A program made the translations under genes and the position numbers. 64,000 bases of DNA, taken from Lotus japonicus (lineage: Eukaryota > Streptophyta > Magnoliopsida > Fabales > Fabaceae). Positions 1 through 11,416 of the stretch are shown piece by piece (the first letter of the stretch is position 1; each line of letters opens with the position of its first letter). The stretch is from the NCBI RefSeq assembly GCF_012489685.1, contig NC_080043.1:64473920-64537919 (forward strand), in the 5' to 3' direction. Under the pieces are notes generated by a model. It was not told the DNA's origin and ran no database searches. It was given only the letters and a program-made list of their open reading frames with translations.

Positions 1-700
1 GTTTCAGAAAGACTCGACTCGCCCATATTTCGGGGAGGTTCTTTGGATAAGGAGCTTATTCGCGCACGCCGCCAACAAGTGGCGACGGGAAGCTCATCCG
101 CACACGTCGCCTGCATGGGCTACGGTTAGCGCCGGACTCCCCGGAGCGATCCCCAGATATCAAGGTCGTGTTGGGATTGCCACCTTCAGGGAATTTTTCC
201 CACCAGGCTGCCGTCTCGGTTTGATAGCTAGGAGTATTGCTTAGAAAATTTCTTTTGTATTTGATTTGTTTGAATTTTTACACCGAGGGATGCCGCGTTA
301 AAAAACTCTCGTGGCGGAGAAAAAGAGTGCATCTTTATTTTTAGTCCTAGCTTTTTGCTTGCTTTCACATCTTGCTTCCCTCTCAACAACTGTTTACTTA
401 ATCAGAGTATCACCCCCAGCACTTTGTAGTAGCCGCCCCTATCAACAACCCTGCAGTAGAAAGGGATTTGAGCCTGCTCGCCTTTTGGTTCAGTACAACG
501 GGCTAACTTCGCTGGCCTCTTACCCTCATCCGTCAAGTGTTCGCATTTCCTCTTGTCTTGACGATTCGTCCTCTGTCTTTCCTTTCCCTAAGCGTTCCGC
601 AAGAGCTGATGAAATGTGAACTGCCCCCTGGAAATGGCCCCACTTTGTTCCCAATTAAAGAGGTTGGCATTTTCCCCTACCAACTCGTTTAAGCGTCACT
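1..700. other. Unassigned left edge, possible Tat spacer
   Basis: No gene is recognised. The first 240 bases are relatively GC-rich and open on the plus strand without matching a family I know. Read on the minus strand, about 285-310 contains a TTTTTTAACG-type string that resembles the non-coding spacer after pol in Tat-lineage elements. That would fit the minus-strand Tat element at 8.4-11.1 kb, but this is a weak inference. The 102-codon plus-strand frame at 311-619 has no recognisable domain and is not called as a gene. Confidence 0.2.
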
Positions 701-1406
701 CTTGTTCCATGGTGAGTTTGGAATAAACCGAATAAAATTTCTTTTCACGATTAATTTGATGTAACATGAAGGGAAAACCTGAACAAGGGTTAAATGGATG
801 GAATGAATTTGTGAAGGAGAAAGTTCAAGAAAAGCTAAGGATTGTATCAAAGTCGATAAAAGTTATAGCACGACTAATATTCGCATTAAACCTAGGACAA
901 GAACCTTAGGAAAGAAAACTAAGTTCCACCCTTGGAACACTATAGGAATAAATTCCAAAAATCTTCTAGAGGAATATAAGACTTTCTCTTATTCCTTTAC
1001 AAAACGAGCGTTTCGATACGAAACCCTGGAATGTACGAACGTCAGATTCCAATACTCGGAAGATTGCCGAAACCGAATCCCTGATAGTTCAGAAACCCTA
1101 AAATCAACGGACGATGAAGACTTTTTCTATTCGGAGCTTCAAACGAAGATTCCACACGCGTACACCTATTTCTCTCGATATTTCTAATCTTTCTTCAAAA
1201 CAAAGTTTTCTCATCCGACATCAACTGCAAAAAGTAGTTTTCGGGTAAAACCGATTTACACCGACTTTTGATCATTTGATTAAATTCCAAGAAACCTGTT
1301 TTGAGTTCTGGAATTCTGTCTCCAGAACCTATCTTAGAATTCTCCGAGGATTACGCAGGAGAAATCGGAATCGCGAAATTTTCATTTTTCCAAATTTCCC
1401 GAAACC

Positions 1407-1414
1407 TATAAATA
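1407..1414 (+). promoter_or_regulatory. TATA box of family-B LTR
   Basis: TATAAATA, at the same relative position as in the family-A LTRs. It is followed about 150 bp downstream by a possible splice donor (GAG/GTAGGA near 1556). Confidence 0.55.
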
Positions 1415-3866
1415 GCGGGAAAATGAAAAAAATTCAAAAAAACCCCACCCCATTTCTTCCCAAACCCGCGAGCTTCCATTGGAGAGGAGGAGGATTTTGA
1501 TTTTCGCCGTTTCTTGCCCGTTTGCTGCACAGATCGTTGCAAATCGAAGACCTTGAGGTAGGATTACCATATCTCTCTTCTGATCGTCGTTTCTGTCGCT
1601 TTTCTCTATGTCTTTCTGTGCTCAAAGTTTTGAGCTTTTTGTAAAACTGTCCAAATAAGCTGATTTCAGTGTCTAAGCTTATTCCCTGCATGCTCCTGAG
1701 CGTGTTTAGCGGATTACATTTTGTTGAATGTCGCCGAAATGCTGCCGGAATCCATTTCTGTCGGAAAAACCCATTTCTGGGCAAAGTTCCGTTCTTTACG
1801 TTAAAAATTCACGACTTAGCTTCGTGCTAGTAGGATTAGTCGTCATAAACGTCGTTGTTGACGTCCCCATCCAATTTGTTTTTCGAAAATCCAGTTTTGA
1901 GATTCTGAGCTGAAAATAATGACCAAAATACCCCTGCGACAGTTTTTGATCCGAATTTTTTTCTGAGCTTAGAACCGTCTTAGTTACGACTAATGATAAC
2001 CTAGGAACCAAGTTTGATCGAAGAAAAATCGACCCCCCTATTTATGAAAAGTGGCCGAGAGCTCCATCAAGGGGGGAGGGAATTTCGTTTTTTTGAAAAC
2101 TTGTCCTAACGCGTTAGTTTGTCGTACTTTGGAGTTAGTAATGTTACGTGTAACCCTAGTACGTATTGTTTGTTGAGTTTCTGACTCATTGTGCTTGATT
2201 TTTGTGATTTGTCCTAAGGTTCGTTTGAAGAACTTTGTGAAGTTCAAGAGGAGGATTGTGAAGGAAACCTTGAGAAACACCCTGGAGAACCTACAGGTGA
2301 GGGCTTCTCACTGAATACTAGATAATGAACTAGGTGTCGACGATTTCGACTTGATTTACTGTTTATGCACTTGTTTGTGTTTGACTGGGAAAATGTTTTC
2401 TGAGGCTACGACTGACAATTGATAATCTTTTATTGCTTGATTGTTGTTGAGGATGATTCACATGCTAAATGCTACCTGGTTAATCTAGGATGTGTGATAT
2501 CTGCCCTATATGCTAATTGCTACATGGTTATTCCTCAATGTATTGATATATGTGCCATGACCGTTGAATTGTATTGTGTTGAATATGCAAGTACACATAT
2601 ATCTGTTACTCGGCAGAGTGAGGATAACAGGCTGTTACGCCAACTTTTATTGAGAGATTTGAGGAAGTTTGATGGGACGGACCGAGGTTCGGACCCTTGA
2701 TATTGTTTGATGGATCGAGACCTTCTCTGGGAATCATTTGGGATCACGGGATCTTTTGAAACTTATAAGACACGAGATAAAACTAAATGGAAATTATTTT
2801 ACAAGGAAAATTCATAAGACATTAAACAACCTCAAAACCTTTAATTAATGATTACAAATCCAAGTAAGAGCTTAAGATGTGAATATTAGTTTTTGGAAAA
2901 TGAGAAGTGTCACCGAGTCCAAGTTTGGGGAAACGAATGAGTTTCCGAGTATGTTAATACTCTTTCGCTCGATGAGCTGATTTGTTGTTTGGGCTATCTA
3001 AGGGATAAGCCGAGAAATTGATAAGTTTTCGGGTATGTTTATACTCTTTCGCTCGATGAGCTGATTTGTTATTTGACTATCTAAAAGATAAGTCCGGGAA
3101 CTATGAGTTTCCAAGTACATTGGTACTTTTCGCTCGCTGAGCAGATTTTGACCATCGGATGGAGATGAGTCGGATGATTCGCGAAATCATCATGAGTTAC
3201 TTTTTATAATTAATTGTCTTTTGTCGCAGAATCGACATTTACCTTAGGGTACTTTTTTTTTAGAGACAATTAGTTAGCTAGAACACGTGACGACGTGACG
3301 AGTGAGGTCGGAGACGTTGTTTGGCTAACCACTTGCATTCATGCACTCATTGAGGTTAATACACGGTGGGATTACCGGACCTCGTTGGATTCCAAAAATG
3401 GTCATAAGACCCGGATTTCCATGTAAGAACACTACGGTGATTCTTGGTAGCAGACGAAAATGGCAGGCCTGAGGATTTACTGTTGATCTGACTACGCTTT
3501 GTTTGGTATAAGAGACACGCGAGCGGAAATGGTCCCACCGTGGCTGGTGTTAGGGCTGACTCGTTGGTGCCCATCCCTCCGGAATGCATCTTGTTCCTTT
3601 GCATATGCATTTCATGCACCATTCATGCTGATTCAGTTGCTGGATGTGTTTGATACTTGTTATTACCGTTTGAGACATGTTAATTGCCTGCAAGTGTTAT
3701 TTATTTTATTTGGCAGGATATACAATTTAAAATGTTGTTATCATAACTAAGCCTATGTGGTTACTACTTAAGTTTTGCCTATTGATTGTACTATTATGTA
3801 ATTCTTTGAGTTGACCCTTGCGCGTGCTACCTGTGTATGGGGGGCTATGTATGCCCTTTTTGTCAG

Positions 3867-4190
3867 ATGTCCATGGCCGATTGGTTCGAGATGGTCGTCC
3901 CTTCGGGGGGGACCAGGTTTGAGTTACTGGATACCGACACCCCGGGTGCGTGGGTGGTCGACCCCGCCACTCACCGAGCCATCTACACGGGGCGAATAAT
4001 GGAGGACCACGTGGACCGAATGGGGAACCTGACGCAAGGAGTCTTGAGACGCCACACGGTTAGCTTTAACCTGCCACCAGGCGTGCACTATGGCCCTGGA
4101 GTTGAGGTACCGCCACCATCACCTGAGGACGAGGAGGACCCTTCAGAGGAGTTGCCTGTAGGAGGGGCTTCATCTGAGTCTAGCTTGTAA
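3867..4190 (+). CDS. LTR-encoded ORF of family B, 5' part (split by solo LTR)
   Basis: The frame starts at ATG 3867, directly after a pyrimidine-rich stretch ending in CAG, which looks like a 3' splice site. An in-frame ATG also exists at 3837. The frame runs into the nested LTR, which supplies the stop at 4188. Without that insertion it continues at 7767-7897, giving about 149 codons. Visible features are an N-terminal MADWF, a central AWVVD...HRA.Y.GR.MED block, GVLRR...SFNLP, and then an acidic Pro/Glu-rich tail. The same protein pattern recurs in the family-A LTR at 24553-24873 with about 60 percent identity by eye. Many codon differences there are synonymous, which argues for past selection on the protein. 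Family and function are unknown to me. It could be a captured host exon or an accessory retroelement protein. Confidence 0.55.
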   Translation: MSMADWFEMVVPSGGTRFELLDTDTPGAWVVDPATHRAIYTGRIMEDHVDRMGNLTQGVLRRHTVSFNLPPGVHYGPGVEVPPPSPEDEEDPSEELPVGGASSESSL

Positions 4191-4876
4191 GACCTGGATT
4201 TTCAGAACAAGTTAATTTCCGACTCACGCGTAGAATCAGTGTAAGCGTGACAGGAGTTTGCTATTTGAGAAGGATGAATGAAGAAGAAAGTTCAGGAATT
4301 TCTTGAGGAATGTTGCGTAGTGGCTTCCGGAGTTAGTAAGAGTCATCTGCACACCTGCCTTATGGCGAGCGTGTCCAGAATAGGCTTTTTCGCTTCTAGA
4401 GCAACGTTTTAGGGAGATTTTGAATCCTTGGAAAATTTAAAGGTTCTCTTTATTTTTCCTTCGACCAGCGTTTCATTTCGGAACTCTCGACTGTACGCAC
4501 GATAGTATTCACTTTTCGGATGTCCGCCGACGCTAATTTCTTTGCTTGGAAACCCTAGATTCGAGCGATGGATGAAGACTTTTTCTATTCGGGACTTCTA
4601 ACGAAGATTCCGTTCGCGTTACCAGATTTTTTTCGACATTTCCAACCTTTCTTCAGAAGGAAGTTTTGTCGTCCGACGATCACAGCAAAAAGTAGTTTTT
4701 CGGGCCAGATTTAACTTACACCGCTTTTGAGATTTTACATATTGTTTTTCCCATATGTCAGAGATTTGTTTTGAGTTCTGGAATTCTGTCGCCATAATTT
4801 CTCTTAGAATTCTCCGGTGAACGTGCTGCAAAAATCGAAATCGCGAAATTTTCATTTTCCCGCGATTTCACCTGCC

Positions 4877-4884
4877 TATAAATA
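4877..4884 (+). promoter_or_regulatory. TATA box of solo LTR A1
   Basis: TATAAATA in the context CTGCC-TATAAATA-GC, conserved in all family-A LTRs of the window. Confidence 0.6.
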
Positions 4885-6354
4885 GCCAAAAGTTCAAAAT
4901 ATCTTCTCATTTCTTTCTCTTGAGGCCGTGGATGGAGGCGAGGAGAGGGAGAGGAGATTTTCGCGAAAACTCGACCGATCTTCGTGCAGTTCGTCCCTAC
5001 TTCGAGGTACTGAGGTAACTAGCTTGATTCTTACCTCTGATTACTGTTTCTTCTGCGTTTCTGAAGTCGTTTCTGTGCTCACAGTTTTGAGCTTTTTGTA
5101 AAACTGTTCGTTTTCTCTGATTTCTTGCTTGGGTTATCTTCCCTACGTTCCCAAGAGTCTAAAACCTCTGTCAGTAATCGCCGATTGTGATCGAGTTGTC
5201 CAAGATCTGAAAAACTGATTCAAAACCCTTTTTGCTCACATTTCGAAACTTTATTGTCGAAAATTCGTAATCTGACTTCGTGCCTTTAGGATTAGTCGTT
5301 ACATATGTCGTGAGGATCATTGCTGTCAAATTTGTTTTCCGATCTGATAACTTTGAGGTTTTGAGCTTTTATTTTGGACCAAAATGCCCCTGGATAGCCG
5401 TATTTCGACCCGATTGTCCGAAAATTGTTCCGACAGTTTCTTTGCCTTAGTTTTACCCTAAAACTACCTTGTAAACAGATTTGATCGAAGAAAAAGAGCC
5501 TGAGCTCTTTTCTCCTTATGGCCGTGGGCTATTCCTTTAGGGGGGAAGTTTTTTCGTTTTCGAAAACTTGTCTTTTCGTACCCGATTGTCGTATTCTGAA
5601 GCTTTAATGCTTTGTCTAACGCTTATGTGTTGTTTTGTGATCGAGCTAATCGATTTTGTTTGGATTCTGCTTTGTTTTCTCCGAGGTTCAGTTGAAGGAA
5701 CTTTAGGAACTTCAAAGCAATTGAGTTAAGGAGCCTTTGCTTGTGATTTCGAAGCTGGATCAGCTCGAGGTTAGGGCAACTTACATATTTAGCTATGATT
5801 GCATGATAGGCGTCGATAAATTCGACTTATGTTTTATCTGATGTTGTTTATAATGATGATTTATTGTTATGATTGTTTTCTTAACTTATGATATTGATGA
5901 TGTGTTGAATTGTGCGTTTTGACGCGATTTCGGAGTGGAGATTCATTGATCTGGTGATCTTTGATATTTCGGGTTGGATGAACAACCCTAGGCAAGTTCA
6001 AACGAGGGGTTTGAGACTTAGCCATTTATTGGGATTCGTTTTAAAGACTTAGACTTTCCCCGGGAAACTTCTTTTGGGTGGTTTGTATTTGGAAAACTTA
6101 GATTGATTAGAATTTCGAAAACTAGAGACTTTGGGAGACTTAGATTTGAGAAATAAACTCATAACCTGACTAATCCAACTCGAAACGTTTTTACTAAACG
6201 AATAATTATAGGGAACCTAAAGGAGAAAATAATTTCGAAAGACGGGGAAAAGTCGACTTTTGTTGTGGGTTTTGGAGAGATTGGGGGAAGCCACTGAGGT
6301 GAGCTAAAGTGACGATTGAAAGTCACCGAGTACCTTAGTACTCTTGTTATTCGA

Positions 6355-6560
6355 GTGGTGTTGTATTGACCGACGCCAACTCTGGGTTTTGGGTGTTGGA
6401 GCCGTGGTGTATTGACCGACACTTAGTGCTCTTGTTGTTTGGGCTGTGTTGTATTGACCGACACTAGACCCTTGTGTATTCTTGTTGAGGGAGTTGTGTT
6501 GTATTGACCGACACTAACTCCGAGTTGTGTTGTATTGACAGACACTAACTCATTGGGTTG
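6355..6560 (+). repeat. Degenerate tandem repeat in LTR A1
   Basis: Several copies of a unit built on TGTGTTGTATTGACCGACAC with variable spacers. The same repeat occurs in the other family-A LTRs with different copy numbers. Confidence 0.8.
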
Positions 6561-6636
6561 TTTGAGTTTGGGTTTGAGCTAAACACTTACGTGGTAAGGA
6601 CGATTCGTTGTTTGGCTAACCATATTGCATCAATCG

Positions 6637-6860
6637 GGTGAATAACGGGAATGGTTCACCTGTGCATCTCATGGTGAATAACGGGAATGGTTCACCTTGC
6701 ATTAATGATGAATAACGGGAATGGTTCATCATATGGTGAATAACGGGAATGGTTCACCAAGGATGAATAACGGGAATGGTTCATCCAGGATGAATAACGG
6801 GAATGGTTCATCCATAGTGAAGAACGGGAAGGCTTCACTTGTGGCGAACGGGAACGCGTC
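6637..6860 (+). repeat. 24-bp minisatellite in LTR A1
   Basis: Tandem copies containing AATAACGGGAATGGTTCA. Read as protein they give a monotonous Asn-Gly-Ser pattern, which is a by-product of the repeat and not a gene. The same array is found at 24045-24300. Confidence 0.85.
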
Positions 6861-6964
6861 ACAAATCCGGATCATGATTGCATATCACGCATACATTCAT
6901 TCTGACTTGAACTGTGTGCTGTTTGATTATTGATGCATTGTTAGAGCCATAACATGCTAGGATT

Positions 6965-6965
<1 letters not shown>

Positions 6966-7022
<57 letters not shown>
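6966..7022. repeat. (AT)n microsatellite
   Basis: An uninterrupted AT dinucleotide run of about 55 bp. It creates a spurious Ile-Tyr ORF. Confidence 0.95.
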
Positions 7023-7024
<2 letters not shown>

Positions 7025-7143
7025 ACATATATATCGATACCCCATATCACATGTTGAGTGTATATCTACTTATTTCTGTGAGTTGACCCTAGCGCCTTGG
7101 CTTTGGTTGCATGTTTGTGTTTGGGCGGTCGGCCTGCTGCCAG

Positions 7144-7300
7144 ATGTCGATGGCCGACTGGTTTCGATGGTCTCTCCCTCGGAGGGGATCAGGTTTAAGA
7201 TGGAGGACCGGACTGACGAGCGTGGACGTCTGACGATAGGAGTTCTACGACGCATGGAGCTGAGCTTCAACTTGCCAACCTCAGTTCGCTGTGTTCTTGG
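7144..7300 (+). pseudogene. LTR-ORF remnant, family A copy 1
   Basis: It begins at ATG 7144 after GCCAG, like the family-B ORF, and reads MSMADWF. It is then out of frame and has lost the central block corresponding to AWVxD...HRA. The downstream LRR-SFNLP part is still recognisable in another frame. It is a decayed copy of the LTR-encoded ORF. Confidence 0.5.
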
Positions 7301-7766
7301 TTCTGGGAGGATAGGTTTAGGCAGGCGTCATGTTGTGTGTAGAGCTCTGATTCGTTTTGCTTTTGGGACAGGGTAGGTTCCCGACACATGACTTTTTGTG
7401 TGGTTCTCTTACTGAGGAATCACAGTGAGTCAGTCGGACCATAGGGGTCTTTGCTTAGGCCATTTTGAGGCCGTCTTTCTCTTGGATAGTGGTATATTTG
7501 ATGCTTTTGCGTACAGTTCTGGTTTGTATATATTCGCCTACGGGCATGCTACCTTGGAGTCACTGCGTGTGCGCGTGACGGGAGAGTGCAGCTGAGGCTG
7601 TACATTTGTATATGTTTGTTTATCGGTTAGTTAGTCGTTGGGTTATGTATTTACTTTCTATTGCTTTGTTTAAAAGGAATCAATCGAAAAAAAATTACCT
7701 GTTTTCCGCGTAAAGTTTATTTTTGGTTACTAAAGTGGCACCCGGAAATCGGGGTGTTACATAGCT

Positions 7767-7897
7767 CACCCACAGTCGCGGCTGCTGCTGCCTTGGGATC
7801 GGGTACAGTGCCCGTAGTCCCCACTGTGAGGACCGATGCAGTCATCGACCTGATCGTCGTGGATCCGAACTCAGACGAAGATCACGGTGGTGCGTAG
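7767..7897 (+). CDS. LTR-encoded ORF of family B, 3' part
   Basis: This continues the frame broken at 4185. With the solo LTR and one TAGCT copy removed, the codon made of 4185 and 7767-7768 keeps the frame, and it runs to TAG 7895-7897. The segment is Ala/Val-rich and ends in a hydrophobic-acidic motif, VIDLIVVDPNSDED. That arrangement (VIDL-type core followed by acidic residues) resembles SUMO-interacting motifs such as those of PIAS proteins, but this is only a motif-level inference. Confidence 0.5.
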
Positions 7898-8388
7898 TTG
7901 GGGGTGGTGTATAGTACTCCTTTTGTAGGGATTAGGGTAGGAGTAGCGTCGAGGCTCTGATCTTCAGTTGTTCTCATTTTGGGGCAGGGTAGGTCCCCGA
8001 CCTTTAGCTTTTTGTGTGGTTCTCTTTACGGGAGTCACAGGGAGTTGGTCGGATCTAGGAGGTCTTCGGGCTGTTTTGGGCTGACCTACTTTCTTTTGGA
8101 GGACTGTATTCCGAATACTGACCTTAGATTTTGTGTTGTACATATTTGCCGTCAGGCACTACATTCCCGTCACTGGAGGTTACTCGTGACGTGGCTGCGG
8201 TTTTACTGTGAGGTGTGCGTATATATATATTGTACATTAGTCTTGTTTATATTCTGTCGATGTTTCATTGATTCGGCAAGTCTTCATTTATTTAAAACAA
8301 CTATCGATCGAAAAAAAATATTCACGTTTTTCTGCTTTTATTCACTTTTGGGTTACTAAAGTGACGCCACAGAAATCGGGGTGTTACA

Positions 8389-10333
8389 CTAGGCTCGATC
8401 GCCAATAGGCCTCTGGTGGTTGCACTTATGTCCCGTTTTTCGCCGCGCCACTCACTATCCGTTTGGGCAACGGGCCTGCTCTTTTCCGCTTCCCAGGGTC
8501 CCTCGCCCTGACTCCTTCTTGACTTCGCCCCATTTCCTCTTTCGCCAGCTTGCCCTTCTTGTCCATCCAAGTCACTCTGGCTCCGCTTTGCCTGGTGTTC
8601 CTGCTTGCCTGCAATTATCCCGATCTCATGACACCTGTGTCCATCGCCAGCCCCTGTCCTACCGTACAAGTTACGACAATGATCATGGCATTTCCTCGCC
8701 CTCCTTTGGTCTATCTCTATTTTCCCTATCCTTCCGCAGATTAGCGGGTACTTCACCGCGAGGTGGGCCATAGATATTACTGCTTGGAGGCGATTCAAAG
8801 TGCCTCGCCCTATGATGACGTTATAAGTTGCTACAACCTGTAGGACCAGGTATATTATCCTCAAAAGCTCGGCGTCTTCGCCTATCCCAAAGATTGTGTG
8901 CAACTCCACATAGCCGCGTACCCGAACTTGCTTTCCCGAAAAGCCAACCAAGTGTCTTGTGTATGGCTTCAAATCTTTGTCTGTTAACCCTAACTGTTCA
9001 AACACGTCCCCGTAGATTATATTCGCCGAGCTGCCTTGATCCAAGAGCACCCTCTGCATATTGAAACCGTTAATTCTTACCATTACTACCAGCGGATCAT
9101 CTTCATGAGGCTTGATTCCCTCAAAATCTGCGCTTGACATCACTATATCTGGGTGTGGGCATCCTAATTGAGCTGGGTACACCTGTATCGACGTTGTCTC
9201 CCCTTCTTGCCTTCGTCCCGCTATTGACATGCTGTCGCCATCCTCGCATCTCACGGCAATTGCGTTGGCCGTTTCCATCATTCCTTCGTCCTTCCCGCTG
9301 TCAGACTCCTCAGTCTTTTTCCTCATCGTCACCTGCGGTTGTCTCGCCCTGATTAGCTGCCTGATTTGACCCTTAAGCCTTAAACAGTCGATTGTGTCGT
9401 GGCCTTCTAAGTTGTGGTATTCACACCACTTGGGTTGATCATCCTCTCTGCACTCTGGGTCCATTTTGCGATCATCTTCTTTGTTTAAGCCGTCAATTTC
9501 TGCTTTCAAGAGTAGTTCCGCCAACTCCTTATCTGAGCGCCCTCTTGGCCTCGCTCGCCGACCCACTCTAGCAGTTCGCAGAGAACTCCAGTGTCCGACG
9601 CTTTTCCTTCCCGCGCTGGATTGTCTTCCCTCGCCTTTCCTAGCAAGCCAGTCAGCTTTTCTAACCTTCTTCTCGTAGCTCGCTTCCTCATCCTTTATCC
9701 GTTTTCTTGCCAGCGTTACTCTCGTCGCCCTCCCCTGCTTCCTCTTGTGTGCTTCAGTCTCTTCTTCCAAAATGTATCCTTGTGCTTGAGCTCGGACTTT
9801 CGCCATTGAGCACGCCTGCTCCCTACGCAATTCGCAACTAAACTTTCCCCGAGATAAACCGCTTTTGAGAGCGCCCACGCATATGCGTGGCTCTAGTTCC
9901 TCAAACCTCGCGAATGCGGCACTGTAACGCTTAATATACTGTTTCAAGGTTTCACGCTCCCACTGCCGAATATCAAACAAGTTATCAACCGTTCTTGCGG
10001 AGAAATGGTTAAGGATTTTGATGAGAAGTCACGAAACTTGGCTAGGGATCCTTGAGGCAGGGTCATAAACCAGTTCCTAGCCACTCCTCAGAATGTCGAT
10101 GGGAATACTCTACATTTTACTGCGTCGGAAACCGCGCGCATCGCCATCTCTGCATTGAAATGAAGCAAATGACCTTTTGGATCGGTGCTTCCATCGTACG
10201 TTCCCAACGCGAGGTGCGTCATACCGTCCGGCACATTCACCTCTCGTACGGCCGCCGAGAAAGGTTTGATCTCAGCAGCGACCTCAACTGCTACTTCCTC
10301 TTGATACCACTGGCGAAGGTGATAGTACCTCAA
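8389..10333 (-). pseudogene. Tat-type Ty3/gypsy gag-protease, broken
   Basis: Read leftwards from 10333, the first part (10333-10088) carries the retrotransposon gag motif YDGSTDPKGHL and a CRVFPSTF block typical of Tat/Retand gag. An in-frame stop near 10085 and a frameshift near 10030 separate it from the long frame 9980-8389. That frame has the zinc-knuckle-like CEYHNLEGHDTIDC, the aspartic protease box LLDQGSSANIIY and the lineage block YNVIIGRGTLNRLQAVIS. The gene structural proteins and protease are present, but reverse transcriptase and integrase are absent because the element is cut at 8388 by the family-B LTR end. It is inactive. Confidence 0.85.
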
Positions 10334-10685
10334 TTGTTCCTGAAGACACTTATTTTGCCACGGTAAATCCCTGCTTAAGTACGGCGTGCCTCTGCACGGC
10401 GGTGTCTCTCCAATCCCGTCGTGCGCGGGGAGGAAATGTAGCTTCGCTCCGACTCCCTGCCATGCTACTGGCGAGGAGGTTCCATGAGGCTTTGTTGCTT
10501 AACCGAGGGCTCAATCACAAATCCCTGAATCGAACAAGTTTCCACCGAAAATTGAACTTCTCCCAATCAAATTACGAGTCTACACCACGATCTTCCAAGA
10601 AAACTGAGAATGAAATCATAACAGAATAACGAACTTCGCATAACTGAATCGCGATCCATGTGGTCCGGGAATCAAAATTTGTCGT

Positions 10686-10703
10686 TCCCCACAGACGGCG
10701 CCA
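10686..10703 (-). other. Primer binding site of the Tat-type element
   Basis: On the minus strand this reads TGGCGCCGTCTGTGGGGA, one base from the LTR end. It is the PBS form usual in Tat-lineage elements and sets the orientation of gag. Confidence 0.8.
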
Positions 10704-10704
10704 A

Positions 10705-11088
10705 TGTTCCGGTCAAGAACATAGAATTAAGGCGTAGTGCCTAGAGTGTGAGTAGAATGTGATCGGAAATCTTAGAGAGATGAGCTCTTAACTGCTTAGA
10801 GAGCGAAAATATAACTGAATTTCAATGTTGTTATTGCCAAATGAGCCAAGAGTCTCTTACAATTGGTACCTCCCCCTATTTATAGGGGCTGAGTTGGGCC
10901 TTCGCGCCTTTAGTCAGTCCTAATGGGCCAGTTAGGCCTCGGGGTGCGAGGCCCAAAAGACCTGGGTCTGTCCCGTGCTTAAGTGTGAGCATCCTGGGCG
11001 AGGGACCCTGTGGTCTCGCCCAGTCCAGGGGATTATCTCCCTAATTAAAAATTATATTCAGTTTTTGTTTACAATTAAAAACTGAACA
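10705..11088 (-). mobile_element. 5' LTR of the minus-strand Tat-type element
   Basis: About 384 bp with matching inverted ends, TGTTC and GAACA, adjacent to the PBS. It contains a TATA box (minus strand TATAAATA, 10877-10884). The 3' LTR is not in the window. The outer boundary is inferred from the terminal symmetry. Confidence 0.7.
10877..10884 (-). promoter_or_regulatory. TATA box of Tat-type LTR
   Basis: TATTTATA on the plus strand, i.e. TATAAATA on the minus strand, within CCCCTATAAATAGGGG-like sequence. Confidence 0.6.
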
Positions 11089-11416
11089 ATTAAAAGTATA
11101 TTTCGAAATAAGAGATTTGTTTAAAAAAAAAAAGAATGAAACCCTAATGGGCTTGGGTTGAAGCCGCGGGTTGGGTCTAGTGTGGGAGGAGGGTTTTTCT
11201 TTTCATTCAAGCAACCAAGGTCTGAATTAGAAACCTGTTGACCCGGATATATAAGGGTATTTTTGTGGGTCTTTTATTTTATTTTTAATTTATTTTCTAA
11301 GTTTTAATTAGTTTTTATGATATTTTTAAGTATTTTTCGGATTTTTAATTATTTTAGGAATTTAGGAGTTTTTATTTTGATTTGTTAGATTTTAGTAGTT
11401 TTTATCTTATTATTAA
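11089..11416. other. AT-rich spacer, no gene seen
   Basis: An AT-rich stretch with one GC-richer segment near 11150-11200. No recognised feature. It is contiguous with 15039 onwards if the LINE is removed. Confidence 0.5.

Larger units (their letters stand above)
4186..7761 (+). mobile_element. Solo LTR, family A copy 1
   Basis: A complete Tekay-like LTR of 3576 bp, starting TGTAAGACC and ending GGGGTGTTACA. It is flanked by a perfect 5-bp duplication, TAGCT (4181-4185 and 7762-7766). There is no PBS, PPT or internal region, so it is a solo LTR left by LTR-LTR recombination. It sits inside the family-B LTR, in that LTR's ORF, and is therefore younger than it. Confidence 0.92.
705..8388 (+). 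mobile_element. Family-B long LTR, interrupted by a nested solo LTR
   Basis: This is a chromovirus-type LTR made of 705-4185 plus 7767-8388, split by a younger LTR. Evidence: a TATA box at 1407, the conserved post-TATA layout shared with the other long LTRs here, an ORF near the 3' end, and a canonical terminus GGGGTGTTACA ending at 8388. It resembles the fragment beginning at 57751 over the first several hundred bases. No PBS follows 8388, so it is a solo LTR or a 3' LTR. The left terminus is not resolved: neither a TG start nor a copy of CTAGG (8389-8393) is found upstream, so the 5' end is probably lost. Confidence 0.65.

Noticed and set aside
6637..6860. CRISPR-like direct repeats
   Set aside because: Units are tandem without unique spacers and lie within a plant LTR, so this is a minisatellite.
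6954..7376. 140-codon ORF starting in Ile-Tyr repeats
   Set aside because: It opens through an (AT)n run and then crosses LTR sequence. Not a gene.
8420..9809. Several plus-strand ORFs of 60-117 codons
   Set aside because: Shadows of the minus-strand Tat gag-protease frame.
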